A stretch of DNA of 64,000 bases from Planctomycetes bacterium syqfu (GTDB lineage: Bacteria > Planctomycetota > Phycisphaerae > Phycisphaerales > Phycisphaeraceae): NCBI GenBank assembly GCA_020974905.1, contig CP087563.1:2046001-2110000 (forward strand). The letters are read 5' to 3'. The position numbers and the translations under genes were made by a program. Of this stretch, positions 1-10,073 are shown piece after piece. The first letter of the stretch is position 1. Every line of letters starts with the position of its first letter. Under the pieces are notes generated by a model that saw only the letters and a list, made by a program, of their open reading frames with translations, did not search any database and was not told the origin of the DNA.

Positions 1-1809
1 AAGATAAATGACGACGGGCAAATCGTCCTTGTTTTCAAGGGTTATTTTGCCGAACTGGTCTTTGCTTTTAGGTTTGAGAATGGCACATGTCAGATGTGAT
101 GTCTGAATGGACATTTTGCCAACCCAGTTGTGTAAGGCAATCTCACCAGTCTGCGAAAGGTAGTTACCTTTGCGCGTATCGACCTGACTTTCACCCAGGG
201 CTTTTTTGATGTCCGTGTGATTCTCCAGGAAATTCTGTCGTGCGATGCCGACACTGCCGTCGGTGGAGACGATGGCATCGACCTTGGGCGTGTTGGCTTT
301 GTCACGGGCATCGTAGCTGCCAATCTGCACCGCCATGCCGAGTTTGGTGAAGCTGCTATCAAACTGTCCATGATTCCATGAGCCACTCTTGGGATTTTTC
401 AGATCGGTTTCGGTGACCGCATAGGCAAGGCGACTTGATGCAGGTGCGACGAGGTTCCGACGGAAGCAGTCGATAATGATGCGTTCGGAAAGCCACATGA
501 TCGGATCCTTGGCCGTGTCGAAACGGTGCATGGGTTGGTTGCCGAGAATCGCTTTATCCTTATGTGCATAAGCAAAGCGATACATGGCGTCCCAATCCTG
601 CAAAGCTGCGAGTCCGCCCATCACCGGGCCAGCTTCAGCACGATAGCGATTGGGGAAGGTGAAGTTGTATTCGGTAACCATGAACGGTTTGCCGAAGATG
701 CGTGATCCCATGATGGTGCGCGGGACAGGATAGGTTTCACTCATGCCGGTGGTGTTACGATATTTTTCGGGCAAACCCCAACTGCCACGGGGGAATTGGG
801 GATGATCCCAATAGCCATGATTGTCCACGACATCCATGGCCTCACGGGTGGGGGTGACGTGGTACTGACCGAGCATGTTGGCATCGGTGAGATAGGCTTG
901 ACATCCCAGATCGCGGACGACCTTTTGACATTTGAGAAACGTCTGTAATTGGATATCCGCATCAAACTGCGTCCGCCATGCTTTGCGATCATCTCCAGCA
1001 ACATTGGTTTTACCCTTATTTTTCAGGTATTTTTCAAATGCCGCGTCGACTTGTTGCTTGACCAATTGGTTGCTTCGACGATAATTCTGCGGCGCATTAT
1101 TTTCATTGGTCATGCAAAGCGCAAAAAGTGCTGGATCATCTTTCCATGCGATGCCGGTGTAGGGATTGACGTGATTGAGCAGATTGGTGGAAAACGTTAC
1201 CCAATTTTTAAAAGCATCATCATTGACCATCATCAGTACTTTGAAACTGGCGGGGTCCAATTTTTCAAAACCGGGAATTTCATTAGGTGCAAAGATGCGC
1301 GAAACGAACAGGTCGATGGTGATGTACATGCCCTGCTGTTTCATCTCGTAAAACAGTTCATCAAGGCGATCCATGTTTTCATCGAGCTTGGTGGAGTCAC
1401 CGGATTCATGGTCGGTGATTTCGCGGTCAAAGTGATGAAAGCGAACGGTGTTGTAACCCATCATGCGGAAGGTCTTGGCCAACTGCTTGCACTGATCCGA
1501 AGGCAGGATGTTGGCAGAGAAGCACAGATTATTGCCATACAGTCGGATGCGTTGGTCGTTGTCTTGCGTTGCAAAGTGCCCCTCTTTGTTGATGACAATG
1601 CGACCGTGTTTACCAGCTGGCGCATCGACGGTGTGCGACAAGTCAAGCACGCTACCTGCCTGGATTTCAGGCGTAAAAGTCAGTGGCGTCCAACCTTTGC
1701 CCTGCTCCACGGTTTCGGATACCGCATCGCGGACACCTGCAAATGAGAATTGAGCGATAGCCATGCAGAGACACAGGCCAAGGGACATACACAATGATCG
1801 ATGCATCAT
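1..1809 (-). CDS. Secreted clan-A glycoside hydrolase-like protein, C-terminus beyond the window
   Basis: The reading frame is open from an ATG at 1809 to the window edge, giving 603 codons of a longer protein. GGAG lies just upstream of the ATGATG start. Residues 1-24 are a signal peptide (hydrophobic run LCMSLGLCLCMAIAQFSFAG), so the protein is exported. The body resembles a (beta/alpha)8 hydrolase of the GH5/GH-A type: MGYNTVRFHHFD near residue 118, a probable acid/base Glu in MTNENN (E236) and a probable nucleophile in FMVTEYNF (E380). The exact GH family and substrate cannot be told. It is the last gene of the leftward LacI-prepilin-prepilin-hydrolase module and resembles the 650-residue hydrolase of the divergent module at 6285-8237 (shared HVNPYT...NE segment). 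Confidence 0.8.
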   Translation of the reverse strand, partial: MMHRSLCMSLGLCLCMAIAQFSFAGVRDAVSETVEQGKGWTPLTFTPEIQAGSVLDLSHTVDAPAGKHGRIVINKEGHFATQDNDQRIRLYGNNLCFSANILPSDQCKQLAKTFRMMGYNTVRFHHFDREITDHESGDSTKLDENMDRLDELFYEMKQQGMYITIDLFVSRIFAPNEIPGFEKLDPASFKVLMMVNDDAFKNWVTFSTNLLNHVNPYTGIAWKDDPALFALCMTNENNAPQNYRRSNQLVKQQVDAAFEKYLKNKGKTNVAGDDRKAWRTQFDADIQLQTFLKCQKVVRDLGCQAYLTDANMLGQYHVTPTREAMDVVDNHGYWDHPQFPRGSWGLPEKYRNTTGMSETYPVPRTIMGSRIFGKPFMVTEYNFTFPNRYRAEAGPVMGGLAALQDWDAMYRFAYAHKDKAILGNQPMHRFDTAKDPIMWLSERIIIDCFRRNLVAPASSRLAYAVTETDLKNPKSGSWNHGQFDSSFTKLGMAVQIGSYDARDKANTPKVDAIVSTDGSVGIARQNFLENHTDIKKALGESQVDTRKGNYLSQTGEIALHNWVGKMSIQTSHLTCAILKPKSKDQFGKITLENKDDLPVVIYL

Positions 1810-1876
1810 AGACTCCATGATGTTGATTGGTTAGAGATTGAAAAAAATGACGACGTTGGGTCTCGCGTTTGTTGGA

Positions 1877-2650
1877 TCAGTCTTCCTTGAACAGTTGCCC
1901 ACCGATGAGTGACCAACTGGCATTATTGGGATTGGTACCCTTGTAAAGATCAAACTCATCGACACCTTTGTAGGTTGCGCCATGCCCATCGACGAATGCC
2001 ACGTTGTGTGTTTCCTGATGCCAGGTCACCGGGCCTTCGTTGATATTGTCCATCGCAAACTTGCCAAGGATATTGTTATTGGCTTTCCATTGATCGGGAT
2101 GCTCACCAATGAGGCCGAGTTTGCCGGGGGTGAGCACTTCACTGACGCGACTTGGGTCCTGGAGATAAACGGGGTTGGTGGCAACGGTATTGATACTGAC
2201 CATGACTTGACGGTTAACGGTGTAGCCGCGGTAGACGCTATAGGAACCGACATCAAAATACGCACCATCAGGGAAGTCCGGGCAACCGAAGACTTCACTG
2301 CGGCCGCGCTGATCATTGGTTGCCAGGTTCATGTTGTAGTTTTGCCCCAGATACAGGGTTTCAAGCCGATTACGCCATGTGATTTTGGTCCCCGAAAAGC
2401 TGCCGGAGTATGTCAGACCGATTGGGAAATACTCTTTAAAATCCGTGCAATACGCACTGGTCACCAAACCAAGTTGGCGTTGGTTATTCATGCATGCCAT
2501 CTGACGAGCACGGGCCCGGGCTGCTCCCAAAGCAGGCAGAAGAATCGAAATCAGCAGGCTGATGATGGAGATCACCACCAGCAATTCGATGAGTGTGAAT
2601 GCATGCTTGAAATGAACAGTTCGATCTATACCAGAGGATTGATTGATCAT
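1877..2650 (-). CDS. DUF1559-type prepilin-like protein
   Basis: The protein has 257 residues. ATG 2650 is chosen because GGAG sits 8 bases upstream; a longer open frame exists but has no ribosome site. The N-terminus is a class III prepilin signal, [14 protein letters not shown], with Glu at +5 and one hydrophobic helix (residues 18-41). The mature part has a conserved CP dipeptide (VFGCPDF) and ends with NVAFVDGH, the H-X9-DG-type motif of planctomycete DUF1559 proteins. Such proteins should be processed by a prepilin peptidase and built into a pseudopilus or surface fibre; their function is not established. The residue before the cleavage point is Ala rather than Gly. It lies between another prepilin gene and a secreted hydrolase, with short gaps on both sides that suggest one operon. 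Confidence 0.9.
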   Translation of the reverse strand: MINQSSGIDRTVHFKHAFTLIELLVVISIISLLISILLPALGAARARARQMACMNNQRQLGLVTSAYCTDFKEYFPIGLTYSGSFSGTKITWRNRLETLYLGQNYNMNLATNDQRGRSEVFGCPDFPDGAYFDVGSYSVYRGYTVNRQVMVSINTVATNPVYLQDPSRVSEVLTPGKLGLIGEHPDQWKANNNILGKFAMDNINEGPVTWHQETHNVAFVDGHGATYKGVDEFDLYKGTNPNNASWSLIGGQLFKED

Positions 2651-2715
2651 GCCATCTGCTCCGCGATTGAATAAGGCAACTGAAAAGTGATTACCTGAAG
2701 TGTCACAACAAAAAG

Positions 2716-3450
2716 TCAATTCGTGGGCCAAACGAGTTTATCGAATGCCACAACTCGATTGCCCACGGCCTGATACTCATTTACGTTATTAAAATCTGCA
2801 GATGAGTCAGCATACAGTGCATTCACACCTTGGGGATGAACATACGACGTGGCTGTGTAATTCACCGAATCCACTGCAATCGCCACTCCGCCTGGCATGT
2901 CTGCGATTCGGCGGTAGCGACTCTTGTAATAGCGTGGATCACTACCCAGTGATGTGTATTGACTCGTTGACAGATACCAGTAGTCGGCCCAGAATTTTGC
3001 ATCACCACTGCTACTGTGCATGCCATAGGTATTGTCGACCGGACAATCGAAAACGGCATGTCTTTTTGCACCAATGATCGTTTGGTTTCCTGTCGGGTGA
3101 CCGAGATATCCAGCGGCTTGCAAGCACCCTAAATTCGTCGCACGTTCAGGTCCAGGATTCGTGCCATATCGCCAGAGATATCGACCATCCTGATTGCCAC
3201 TGGCATGATCCAGATATCGTGGATACGGCCCCCAATCATGATGATCCGTGGCATAGGCCATCACCGACATCCCGATCTGTTTGAGTTGCGAAAGACACTT
3301 GACCGCTTTCGCTTGCTGACGCGTTGCATGTAACGCCGGAAGCAGAATGGCAATGAGCATCGCAATGATGGAAACAACCACCAGCAATTCGATGAGCGTA
3401 AAACCACTACGCTTTGATTGCAATGGGATGATACACCTGTGTGTACTCAT
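2716..3450 (-). CDS. DUF1559-type prepilin-like protein with degenerate C-terminal motif
   Basis: The protein has 244 residues. ATG 3450 is preceded by a strong AAGGAGAT and lies inside the end of the upstream LacI gene, a 44-base overlap that points to translational coupling. The N-terminus is [20 protein letters not shown]. The middle has the DCPVDN cysteine-proline motif. The usual DGH near the C-terminus is replaced by [13 protein letters not shown], so the Gly-His pair is missing. It precedes a second, complete prepilin gene in the same operon, so the two may be major and minor subunits; that is inference. Confidence 0.88.
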   Translation of the reverse strand: MSTHRCIIPLQSKRSGFTLIELLVVVSIIAMLIAILLPALHATRQQAKAVKCLSQLKQIGMSVMAYATDHHDWGPYPRYLDHASGNQDGRYLWRYGTNPGPERATNLGCLQAAGYLGHPTGNQTIIGAKRHAVFDCPVDNTYGMHSSSGDAKFWADYWYLSTSQYTSLGSDPRYYKSRYRRIADMPGGVAIAVDSVNYTATSYVHPQGVNALYADSSADFNNVNEYQAVGNRVVAFDKLVWPTN

Positions 3451-4324
3451 GTTTATCTCCTTCATGAAGCCGTTGATCCAAAAGATCGACCGCCATTTCA
3501 GCAATCTGCTTGACATCCAACTGCACGGTCCAATTCCCCCAAAGCTGACGATTCCCGTCACAGCCAATAACCTTGACGCGTTTGCCCATCTCCGGTTCGT
3601 TGGCATGCATCAGTGTGATAAGGTCGGCAGCAAACGGATCGTTGACACAAAACACCGCATCGACCTGGGGATTGGACTTGAGATAGTCCAATGTGGCTAA
3701 CGGGTCATGCAAAACGATCGGGCGTTGCCTGGTAACATGCTCAAAGGCTTGATGGACTGACCGGAATTTCTGCTGTTCATTGACATGCCATTGCTCAAGA
3801 TCACAACCAAAAACAATGTTGCCAACCCCCTGCTGTTTTAAGTCCATCACGATGGTGTGGTAGGCGGACGCAAAATCAAAATGCACGTCCGATGCCAGCT
3901 CAGGGCGTGGGTCGCGGTTGTTGATGGTGACAATCGGGCCGGACTGGGCGAGGTCATCCAGACTTTCCGAGAGCGCTTGCGAGACGATGGACCCGCAAGC
4001 ACAAGCTGCGATGTTGATGTCCTTGATGTGGTCATGGCCGATACACGCGATGCCCACGTAGCCTTTATCCGCCAATGCTTTGATGACGGCTTGAGCCAAT
4101 GCACCGAAGTATGGGTTTTCCAACTGCATGATGCCGAGGGTGACAATGTTGGTCTGCTTCTTTCGGAGTCCTCGGGCCATCATGCTCGGTTGATAATTCA
4201 AGTCAGCCGCAGCCTGAAGGACACGTTCGCGCAGGTAGCTTCGCACGGACTGGTCATTGTTAAAGACCTTGCTTGCCGTGGCGATGGCGACATTGGCTTT
4301 CTTGGCGACTTTGGCTAGTGTCAT
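3407..4324 (-). CDS. LacI-family transcriptional regulator
   Basis: The protein has 305 residues. ATG 4324 is used because GGAG lies 9 bases upstream; an in-frame TTG at 4351 has no ribosome site. The N-terminus is a LacI-type helix-turn-helix (MTLAKVAKKANVAIATASKVFNND) with the hinge helix around residues 45-60, followed by a periplasmic-binding-protein-like sugar sensor with GNIVFGCD and VDAVFCVNDPFAADL. It should repress the downstream prepilin and hydrolase genes until a sugar from their substrate binds. A 22-bp perfect palindrome at 4369-4390 sits next to its own -10 element (TATAAT, 4363-4368), so autoregulation is likely. The inducer is unknown. Confidence 0.92.
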   Translation of the reverse strand: MTLAKVAKKANVAIATASKVFNNDQSVRSYLRERVLQAAADLNYQPSMMARGLRKKQTNIVTLGIMQLENPYFGALAQAVIKALADKGYVGIACIGHDHIKDINIAACACGSIVSQALSESLDDLAQSGPIVTINNRDPRPELASDVHFDFASAYHTIVMDLKQQGVGNIVFGCDLEQWHVNEQQKFRSVHQAFEHVTRQRPIVLHDPLATLDYLKSNPQVDAVFCVNDPFAADLITLMHANEPEMGKRVKVIGCDGNRQLWGNWTVQLDVKQIAEMAVDLLDQRLHEGDKHEYTQVYHPIAIKA

Positions 4325-4368
4325 CTGCTGGGAACTCCATGCGACTCTCAAAAATAGAATCGATTATA

Positions 4369-4390
4369 AAAATAGTATCGATACTATTTT
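4369..4390. promoter_or_regulatory. 22-bp perfect palindromic operator
   Basis: The halves meet at a central CG: AAAATAGTATC / GATACTATTTT. It adjoins a TATAAT (minus strand, 4363-4368), so it would lie between the -35 and -10 of the leftward LacI gene. A weaker relative with the core AATCGATT is at 4358-4365. Central CG and perfect symmetry are typical of LacI-family sites. Confidence 0.7.
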
Positions 4391-4429
4391 CAAAATCAAC
4401 ATTTCTCAAGAAAAATATTCAATTCCTGC

Positions 4430-4457
4430 TTGAACATGCCAATTAACCGCCTATTAT
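4430..4457 (+). promoter_or_regulatory. Sigma70-type promoter of the rightward LacI gene
   Basis: TTGAAC (4430-4435), a 16-base spacer and TATTAT (4452-4457). It is 48 bases before the ATG at 4506, and the operator at 4458 touches the -10, so bound repressor would block initiation. Confidence 0.55.
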
Positions 4458-4488
4458 GTCTACGTAGACAAATTGGCCACGTAGACAA
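4458..4488. promoter_or_regulatory. Operator pair built on ACGTAGAC
   Basis: A perfect 12-bp palindrome GTCTACGTAGAC (4458-4469) is followed by a second partial copy; ACGTAGACAA recurs at 4462-4471 and 4479-4488, 17 bases apart. The core (TACGTA) differs from the ATCGAT core of the neighbouring operator, which suits two paralogous regulators with separate targets. Confidence 0.65.
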
Positions 4489-4505
4489 TTACATGAAAGT
4501 TCAGC

Positions 4506-5564
4506 ATGTCCATTCTTGATGAAGTAGCCAAACAGGCTGGGGTTTCGACACGAACGGTCACACGCGTGATGCGTGGGGATACCAAGGAGCGTTGGCCCAG
4601 TGCGGTGGCTCGGGCGGAGAAGATTCGTCGGATCGCCCGTGAGCTTGGGTATCGCCCCAACAGTTCGGCGTCGGCGATTCGCAAGGGTCGGTTTGACTGT
4701 CTGGGTTTGCTGCTCAGTGCCGATGAAGGTCGGAGTAACCTGCCACCTTTATTGCTTGATGGGATTCACGATCAACTGCTCGAACGTCAGATGCACTTGA
4801 CACTCGCCAAGCTGCCCGATCAGGAGTTGGTGGAAGCGGGTGCCTTCCCGCGAATTTTGCAGGAATGTTGCTGTGACGGTTTGTTGGTCAACTACACCGA
4901 TCGCATCCCCCATGCCATGCTCAAACGGTTGGCGGAAGACCCTGTTCCATCGATGTGGCTTAACTGCAAACTCAAACAGGACTGCATCCACTATGACGAT
5001 TACCAGGCAGGTGTCGAAGCGACTGCGCGTTTAATCAAACTGGGGCATCGACGGATCGCCTATCTGGACTTTACGCAGTTTCATCTGCAACCTGACAGTC
5101 ACTACAGTCGCGTGGATCGCCATGCAGGTTATGCAGCAACGATGCAGCAAGCCGGCTTGACGCCCACCCCGCGTGAACAGTTTGCAGGTATCCAGGGTAA
5201 AGGCAGACTTGCTGCCATCTGCCAGTTACTTCAATCAGATAACCGCCCCACCGCCATCATCAGCTATGACGCACCGCATCGTGTGTTACTGGCTGCTGCG
5301 ATGTCCGGCTTGTCCTTGCCACGGGATGTGTCGTTGATCAGTTTCGATGAACAACTCACGCAAGGCAGCACCAGTGAACAAGGCGAAGACTACATCGGCA
5401 TTGATGTGAGTTGCATGCGTTTACCGACTGCACTGGCCGGTCAACGTGCGGTTGAATTGTTGCTTCAAAAGATTGAACACCCTGACCACAGCATTGCGCC
5501 CTGCGTCCTGCCATTGACATGGGATGCAGGTCAGACGGTCGCTTCGGTCAGTGAACACCAATAA
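4506..5564 (+). CDS. LacI-family transcriptional regulator
   Basis: The protein has 352 residues. The helix-turn-helix is at the N-terminus (MSILDEVAKQAGVSTRTVTRVMRGD), followed by LGYRPNSSASAIRKGR of the hinge region and a sugar-binding sensor with LGHRRIAYLDF and ISYDAPHRVLLA. It is divergent from the LacI gene at 3407-4324 and only 38 bases upstream of a prepilin gene on the same strand, with the hydrolase of 6285-8237 beyond it. It therefore probably controls that three-gene set and itself. The ligand is not predictable from the sequence. Confidence 0.92.
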   Translation: MSILDEVAKQAGVSTRTVTRVMRGDTKERWPSAVARAEKIRRIARELGYRPNSSASAIRKGRFDCLGLLLSADEGRSNLPPLLLDGIHDQLLERQMHLTLAKLPDQELVEAGAFPRILQECCCDGLLVNYTDRIPHAMLKRLAEDPVPSMWLNCKLKQDCIHYDDYQAGVEATARLIKLGHRRIAYLDFTQFHLQPDSHYSRVDRHAGYAATMQQAGLTPTPREQFAGIQGKGRLAAICQLLQSDNRPTAIISYDAPHRVLLAAAMSGLSLPRDVSLISFDEQLTQGSTSEQGEDYIGIDVSCMRLPTALAGQRAVELLLQKIEHPDHSIAPCVLPLTWDAGQTVASVSEHQ

Positions 5565-5601
5565 CACGACAACTCCGCGGACTTATCCAAAGGAATGACA
5601 G

Positions 5602-6240
5602 ATGGCAATGACTTTGCGAACGCATCAACGCCGAGGCTTTACGCTCATCGAATTACTGGTGGTCATCTCCATCGTTTCATTACTCATTGCCATCCTCCTG
5701 CCGGCATTGGGTAAAGCGCGACAAGCTGCCTACAAAACCAGTTGTTTAAGTCAACTCCGACAACAGGGGCTGGCGTATCACATGTACATGGGGGACTACG
5801 ACGGCTGGACCTGGAAAAGTACCGCAGCTGATGACAATTACCTGTTAACCAAGTCCGACTGGCAAAGCACCGGCCTGCTTATCGGGGGCGGATACCTGCG
5901 TACAGGCAAAGTCTTTGGTTGTCCCGCTGTCAAAGCGCGTGTCTACCGACACTACATCGACAAGCCCATCGATCCATTCCCCGGTTACTGGTACTCAGAC
6001 TACATGCACCGTCTGGGCAACACGTACTACGGCCCTGTGAGTATGGAACAAACACCAGGCCGTGCACTGGAAGCAGACAACCCACGCGTCGACTGGACCG
6101 GCCACAAAACCCTTTACCACATCGATGGCTGTAATGTGCTTTACATCGCCGGTCATGCCAAATTCATCAGTGACCGCGATGCCCCACCTGCTCAAGACAG
6201 TAACGAAGCACGCAACTGGTTTAGAAACTATTGCGAATAA
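5602..6240 (+). CDS. DUF1559-type prepilin-like protein, short form
   Basis: The protein has 212 residues, one of the shortest of the nine prepilin-like proteins here. AAGGA lies 10 bases before ATG 5602. Prepilin signal [22 protein letters not shown], then FGCPAVK in the middle. Near the C-terminus the usual DGH is changed to YIAGH ([11 protein letters not shown]), so the Asp is lost. It sits between its LacI regulator and a secreted hydrolase whose GTG start is 45 bases downstream. Confidence 0.88.
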   Translation: MAMTLRTHQRRGFTLIELLVVISIVSLLIAILLPALGKARQAAYKTSCLSQLRQQGLAYHMYMGDYDGWTWKSTAADDNYLLTKSDWQSTGLLIGGGYLRTGKVFGCPAVKARVYRHYIDKPIDPFPGYWYSDYMHRLGNTYYGPVSMEQTPGRALEADNPRVDWTGHKTLYHIDGCNVLYIAGHAKFISDRDAPPAQDSNEARNWFRNYCE

Positions 6241-6284
6241 CCAAACCTTTTTTGACAATGTTAAATTGCCTTAAGGAGACTCAA

Positions 6285-8237
6285 GTGATTTTTAAAAATC
6301 TCCAACACCTGTTCGTATGCCTGTTGTCTGTCACTTTATTTTTGACACTGCCAACAAAGGCTCAAACCATCGAACCTCTCACCGTCAAAGGTAATGCCTT
6401 CGTCAACAGCCAGGGTGAATCGGTTCGCTTGTGGGGGGTGAACCTTGTCGCGCTGTATCCGACAAAGCAACAAGCCCAGCACATTGCAAACGAACTCGCG
6501 CAACACCAATTTAACATCGCACGCCCACATCACATGATGCGTCCGTCGCGCGATTGGGTGTGGGGTTCGAAAATTTTCACACTCAATGATTACGAGAAAG
6601 GCAACACACGCAAGCCCAACACCGAAGCATGGGATCGGTTCGACTATCTCAACGCACAGTTAAAAGCCAAAGGCATTTACCTGATGTTTGCAGGGCGTTG
6701 GAGTCGAACGTATCTGCCTTATGACGTGGACGTGCTTGATACCACCGATGAAGATGCTGCCAAGTGGATCATGGCCATGGATGAACTGAACAAACGTCAT
6801 TGGAAAAAGAACATTGATGCCCGCAAACTCTTGCCTCTGGTCGATGAGCGTTGCGCCGCCTTGGACAGTGAGTTCATCAAGCAGACGTTAACGCACGTCA
6901 ACCCGTACACCGAAATCGCTTATGTCGATGAGCCGCAGGTGCTCACGTATGAGATCACCAACGAGTATTCATCGGAGTATGTTCTGATCTGTCATAACGA
7001 TTTACCCCAGTATTTCCAGGATAAACTCATCGCCAGGTGGAACGCCTTTGCCAAAGACGCCGGACTTGCGGATGCCGGTGATCTCTACAATGCCAGGACG
7101 GATGAGCAGAAAAAAGTCCGAGCCGATTTCTTCCGTGATTTGGATGAGCAGTATTTCATCACGGTCAAAAAGATGATGCGCAATCTTGGTTATCAAGGCG
7201 CGATCACCTATTCCAACCTTTGGCGTGGCGAGTCTGCGTTGCAGATGCATGCTGAACATGCGGACTACATTGAAGACCATGCGTACGTGAACCCACGCGT
7301 TGCAGATAGTCGTGAAGACTTCATGTACAGCAAAGCCAAAACCATTCTTGCTGACAAGCCTTACATTCTTGGTGAGTTTAATGAATCAGAATGGAAGACG
7401 AAAACCGAAGGTCCTTATCGTTCACAGTTGGCTCTTGCTGCGGCTGCTTATGGTGTGCATCAAGGTGTTGACGGGTTCGTTTGGTTTGCCTGGCAACACG
7501 GTGATCGTGATCTGGACAAAGACGGCAATGCCAAGAAGCCGTCACGCGATCCGCACATCGGCACGATGGTCGCTGACAACATGATGCGCGATCACATGCG
7601 AACCACAGGCATGCTCTATCGCAACGGACTTGTTGATCCTGCTAAAAAACAAATCCGCTTTGCCGTCGGCAAGCCACATGTCGGGGCGGACTACAACGCA
7701 TTGATGAAACCCAAGAACCAATTCAAGCCCGGCTACCAATCCATTCATGCGTTCGGCAAAACATTCGATGACCCCTCACCCGTCATGATCACCAAAGCAT
7801 GGATGCGCTCCGAGCCAGACTCACCCATCGTCAGCGATACCAATCAGATCATCAAAGACCTCGATGCCAAACAACTCAAGGTCATCGCCCCCAAAACCGA
7901 AGCCTTCAGCGGTGACATGGCTGGTAACGATGTCACGGGAGCCCACCAACATCTGTCACTGGGTAAGCACACCGGCTTTGCCACCGTCATCCTGATTGCT
8001 GCAGACAACCAACCCATCGCCCAATCCAAACACCTGATCATCAGTCGGACCGTTCTGGATGATAAGCAGGTTGAAGTCGACGCCCTGCCGATCTCCGTCA
8101 AACAATTGGCCGGCTCCAATGTCAAGTTCAAAATCACCCGCCCGCAAAGTCAGACCCTCGAACTCAACGCCGATGCCAGCATGACGGTCACATTGCCTGA
8201 CACCGGTTGGCATGAGGCGGAATTGATCGTCCAATAA
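6285..8237 (+). CDS. Secreted clan-A glycoside hydrolase-like protein
   Basis: The protein has 650 residues. The start is GTG 6285, because AAGGAG at 6273-6278 is well placed for it; the frame is open further upstream into the prepilin gene but without a ribosome site. Signal peptide of about 27 residues ending PTKAQ. VKGNAFVNSQGESVRLWGVN is the usual opening of a beta-galactosidase/cellulase-like TIM barrel. Probable acid/base Glu in EITNE (E227) and nucleophile in ILGEFNE (E364). The C-terminal third looks like beta-sandwich. The protein is exported and probably acts on an algal or plant polysaccharide or oligosaccharide; family and substrate are not certain. A terminator follows at 8266. 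Confidence 0.85.
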   Translation: MIFKNLQHLFVCLLSVTLFLTLPTKAQTIEPLTVKGNAFVNSQGESVRLWGVNLVALYPTKQQAQHIANELAQHQFNIARPHHMMRPSRDWVWGSKIFTLNDYEKGNTRKPNTEAWDRFDYLNAQLKAKGIYLMFAGRWSRTYLPYDVDVLDTTDEDAAKWIMAMDELNKRHWKKNIDARKLLPLVDERCAALDSEFIKQTLTHVNPYTEIAYVDEPQVLTYEITNEYSSEYVLICHNDLPQYFQDKLIARWNAFAKDAGLADAGDLYNARTDEQKKVRADFFRDLDEQYFITVKKMMRNLGYQGAITYSNLWRGESALQMHAEHADYIEDHAYVNPRVADSREDFMYSKAKTILADKPYILGEFNESEWKTKTEGPYRSQLALAAAAYGVHQGVDGFVWFAWQHGDRDLDKDGNAKKPSRDPHIGTMVADNMMRDHMRTTGMLYRNGLVDPAKKQIRFAVGKPHVGADYNALMKPKNQFKPGYQSIHAFGKTFDDPSPVMITKAWMRSEPDSPIVSDTNQIIKDLDAKQLKVIAPKTEAFSGDMAGNDVTGAHQHLSLGKHTGFATVILIAADNQPIAQSKHLIISRTVLDDKQVEVDALPISVKQLAGSNVKFKITRPQSQTLELNADASMTVTLPDTGWHEAELIVQ

Positions 8238-8265
8238 AGTCCAATTTGCCATCAAAACGACACTT

Positions 8266-8299
8266 AACAAGCACCTACGTCAAAACGGGTGCTTGTTTT
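8266..8299 (+). terminator. Rho-independent terminator
   Basis: AACAAGCACC (8266-8275) pairs with GGTGCTTGTT (8288-8297) across a 12-base loop, ending in a short T tract. It closes the LacI-prepilin-hydrolase operon. Confidence 0.65.
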
Positions 8300-8414
8300 G
8301 TCAATATGGGTTACGTTTTTACCCAACATCAACATTCGATCAAAAGACTGACTTCCGCTATTATGGAGAGCTTGTCGTTCGTCCGTTGTTTTAACCCAAT
8401 CAAGGAGCCGACCC

Positions 8415-10031
8415 ATGCCCGGCTATCAATATGAACCCGTCATTCAACCCGGCAAAGACACCACTGAGTATCGTTGCCTGACCCAGGATTATGTCTCCAC
8501 CGTTCAGTTGGGTGACAAGTCATTCCTGCAAGTCGATCCCGAAGGTCTGAAGCTTTTGGCCAAGCAGGCCTTCACCGACATTGCATTCTACTTCCGCCCT
8601 GCCCATCTGGCGCAGTTGGCTGAAGAGTTCAAGGACCCCGAAGCTTCCGACAATGATCGCTTCGTGATTCTGACCCATCTGCAAAATGCTGTCGTCTCTG
8701 CTGCGGGTCAACTGCCTTCCTGTCAGGACACCGGCACAGCCATCATCATGGGCAAGAAAGGTCAGTACGTGTTGACCGAAGCCGATGATGCCGAGGCGCT
8801 GTCCATGGGTGTGTATGACACCTACCAGGAACGCAACCTGCGCTACTCGCAGATCGCGCCGCTTGAGATGTTCAAGGAAAAGAACACCGCTTGCAATCTG
8901 CCTGCCCAGATTGATCTCTATGCGACCACGGGTGACGAATACAAGTTCCTGTTCGTTGCCAAGGGTGGTGGTTCTGCCAACAAAACTTTCCTGTATCAGC
9001 AGACGCCTGCGGTGCTCAATGAAAAAGACATGCTTGCGTTCCTTGAAACACACATCAAGGACTTTGGCACCAGCGCCTGCCCGCCGTATCACATTGCCAT
9101 CGTGGTCGGTGGTACCAGTGCTGAGGAAAACCTCAAGGTCGCCAAGTACGCTTCGACGAAGTATCTGGACAACATGCCCACCACCGGCAACGAAGCCGGC
9201 CGCGCATTCCGCGATCTGGACATGGAAGCCAAGGTGCTCCAACTCGCTCAGAAGTCCGGCATTGGTGCCCAGTTCGGCGGTAAGTACATGGCACACGACG
9301 TCCGCGTCATCCGCATGCCCCGTCATGCTGCATCCTGCCCGATCGGGTTGGCCGTCTCCTGCTCAGCAGACCGTAACATCAAAGGCAAGATCACCAAAGA
9401 TGGCATCTTCCTGGAAAAACTCGAAACCGAACCGCAGAAGTATCTGCCCACCGAAATCGGTGAAGATGCCCCGCCGGTGAAAGTCGACCTGTCCATCGGC
9501 ATGGATAAAGTTCGCGAACTACTCACCAAGTTCCCGATCAAGACCCGCCTGTCGATCACCGGCACGCTCATCGTCGCCCGTGATGCAGCACACGCCCGCA
9601 TCCGCGAAATGCTCGATGCTGGTGAACCGATGCCCGAGTACTTCAAGGACTACCCGATCTACTATGCAGGTCCGGCCAAGACTCCCGAAGGGATGGCGTC
9701 CGGCTCGTTCGGCCCGACCACCGCAGGTCGCATGGACGCCTTCGTCGATCCATTCCAGGCAAAAGGTGGTTCACTGGTGATGATTGCCAAGGGCAACCGT
9801 TCCAAGGCCGTCACCGATGCCTGCAACAAGCACGGCGGATTCTATCTGGGTTCCATCGGTGGTCCGGCAGCCATCCTTGCTCAGGACAACATCAAGAAGG
9901 TCGAAGTCGTCGACTTCGAAGAACTGGGTATGGAAGCCGTCCGCAAGATCGAAGTCGTCGACTTCCCGGCATTCATCATCGTCGATGACAAAGGCAACGA
10001 CTTCTTCGCAGAACTCACACCCTCACACTAA
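8415..10031 (+). CDS. fumA: Class I (iron-sulfur) fumarate hydratase
   Basis: The 538-residue protein interconverts fumarate and malate in the TCA cycle, in the cytoplasm. AAGGAG precedes ATG 8415. Length and domain order match FumA/FumB: an N-terminal alpha part followed by the beta part with [20 protein letters not shown]. The three 4Fe-4S ligands are visible as [10 protein letters not shown] (C103), FGTSACPPY (C222) and [11 protein letters not shown] (C316), the same spacing as Cys105/224/318 of the E. coli enzyme. The cluster is oxygen-labile, so the choice of class I suits a low-oxygen or facultative life. It is monocistronic, with a terminator at 10158. Class I enzymes can also act on related hydroxy-diacids such as tartrate, but the sequence points to fumarase. 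Confidence 0.95.
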   Translation: MPGYQYEPVIQPGKDTTEYRCLTQDYVSTVQLGDKSFLQVDPEGLKLLAKQAFTDIAFYFRPAHLAQLAEEFKDPEASDNDRFVILTHLQNAVVSAAGQLPSCQDTGTAIIMGKKGQYVLTEADDAEALSMGVYDTYQERNLRYSQIAPLEMFKEKNTACNLPAQIDLYATTGDEYKFLFVAKGGGSANKTFLYQQTPAVLNEKDMLAFLETHIKDFGTSACPPYHIAIVVGGTSAEENLKVAKYASTKYLDNMPTTGNEAGRAFRDLDMEAKVLQLAQKSGIGAQFGGKYMAHDVRVIRMPRHAASCPIGLAVSCSADRNIKGKITKDGIFLEKLETEPQKYLPTEIGEDAPPVKVDLSIGMDKVRELLTKFPIKTRLSITGTLIVARDAAHARIREMLDAGEPMPEYFKDYPIYYAGPAKTPEGMASGSFGPTTAGRMDAFVDPFQAKGGSLVMIAKGNRSKAVTDACNKHGGFYLGSIGGPAAILAQDNIKKVEVVDFEELGMEAVRKIEVVDFPAFIIVDDKGNDFFAELTPSH

Positions 10032-10073
10032 GTGAATTGAGTTAATTCGATTCCAGACAGCTAAACACAGTTC

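Noticed and set aside
949-1746. Long open frame on the + strand (265 codons)
   Set aside because: It is antisense to the secreted hydrolase, has no domain or ribosome site, and the minus-strand protein has a clear signal peptide and active-site motifs.
1982-2674. Open frame of 230 codons on the + strand
   Set aside because: Antisense to a clear prepilin-like gene; composition typical of a shadow frame.
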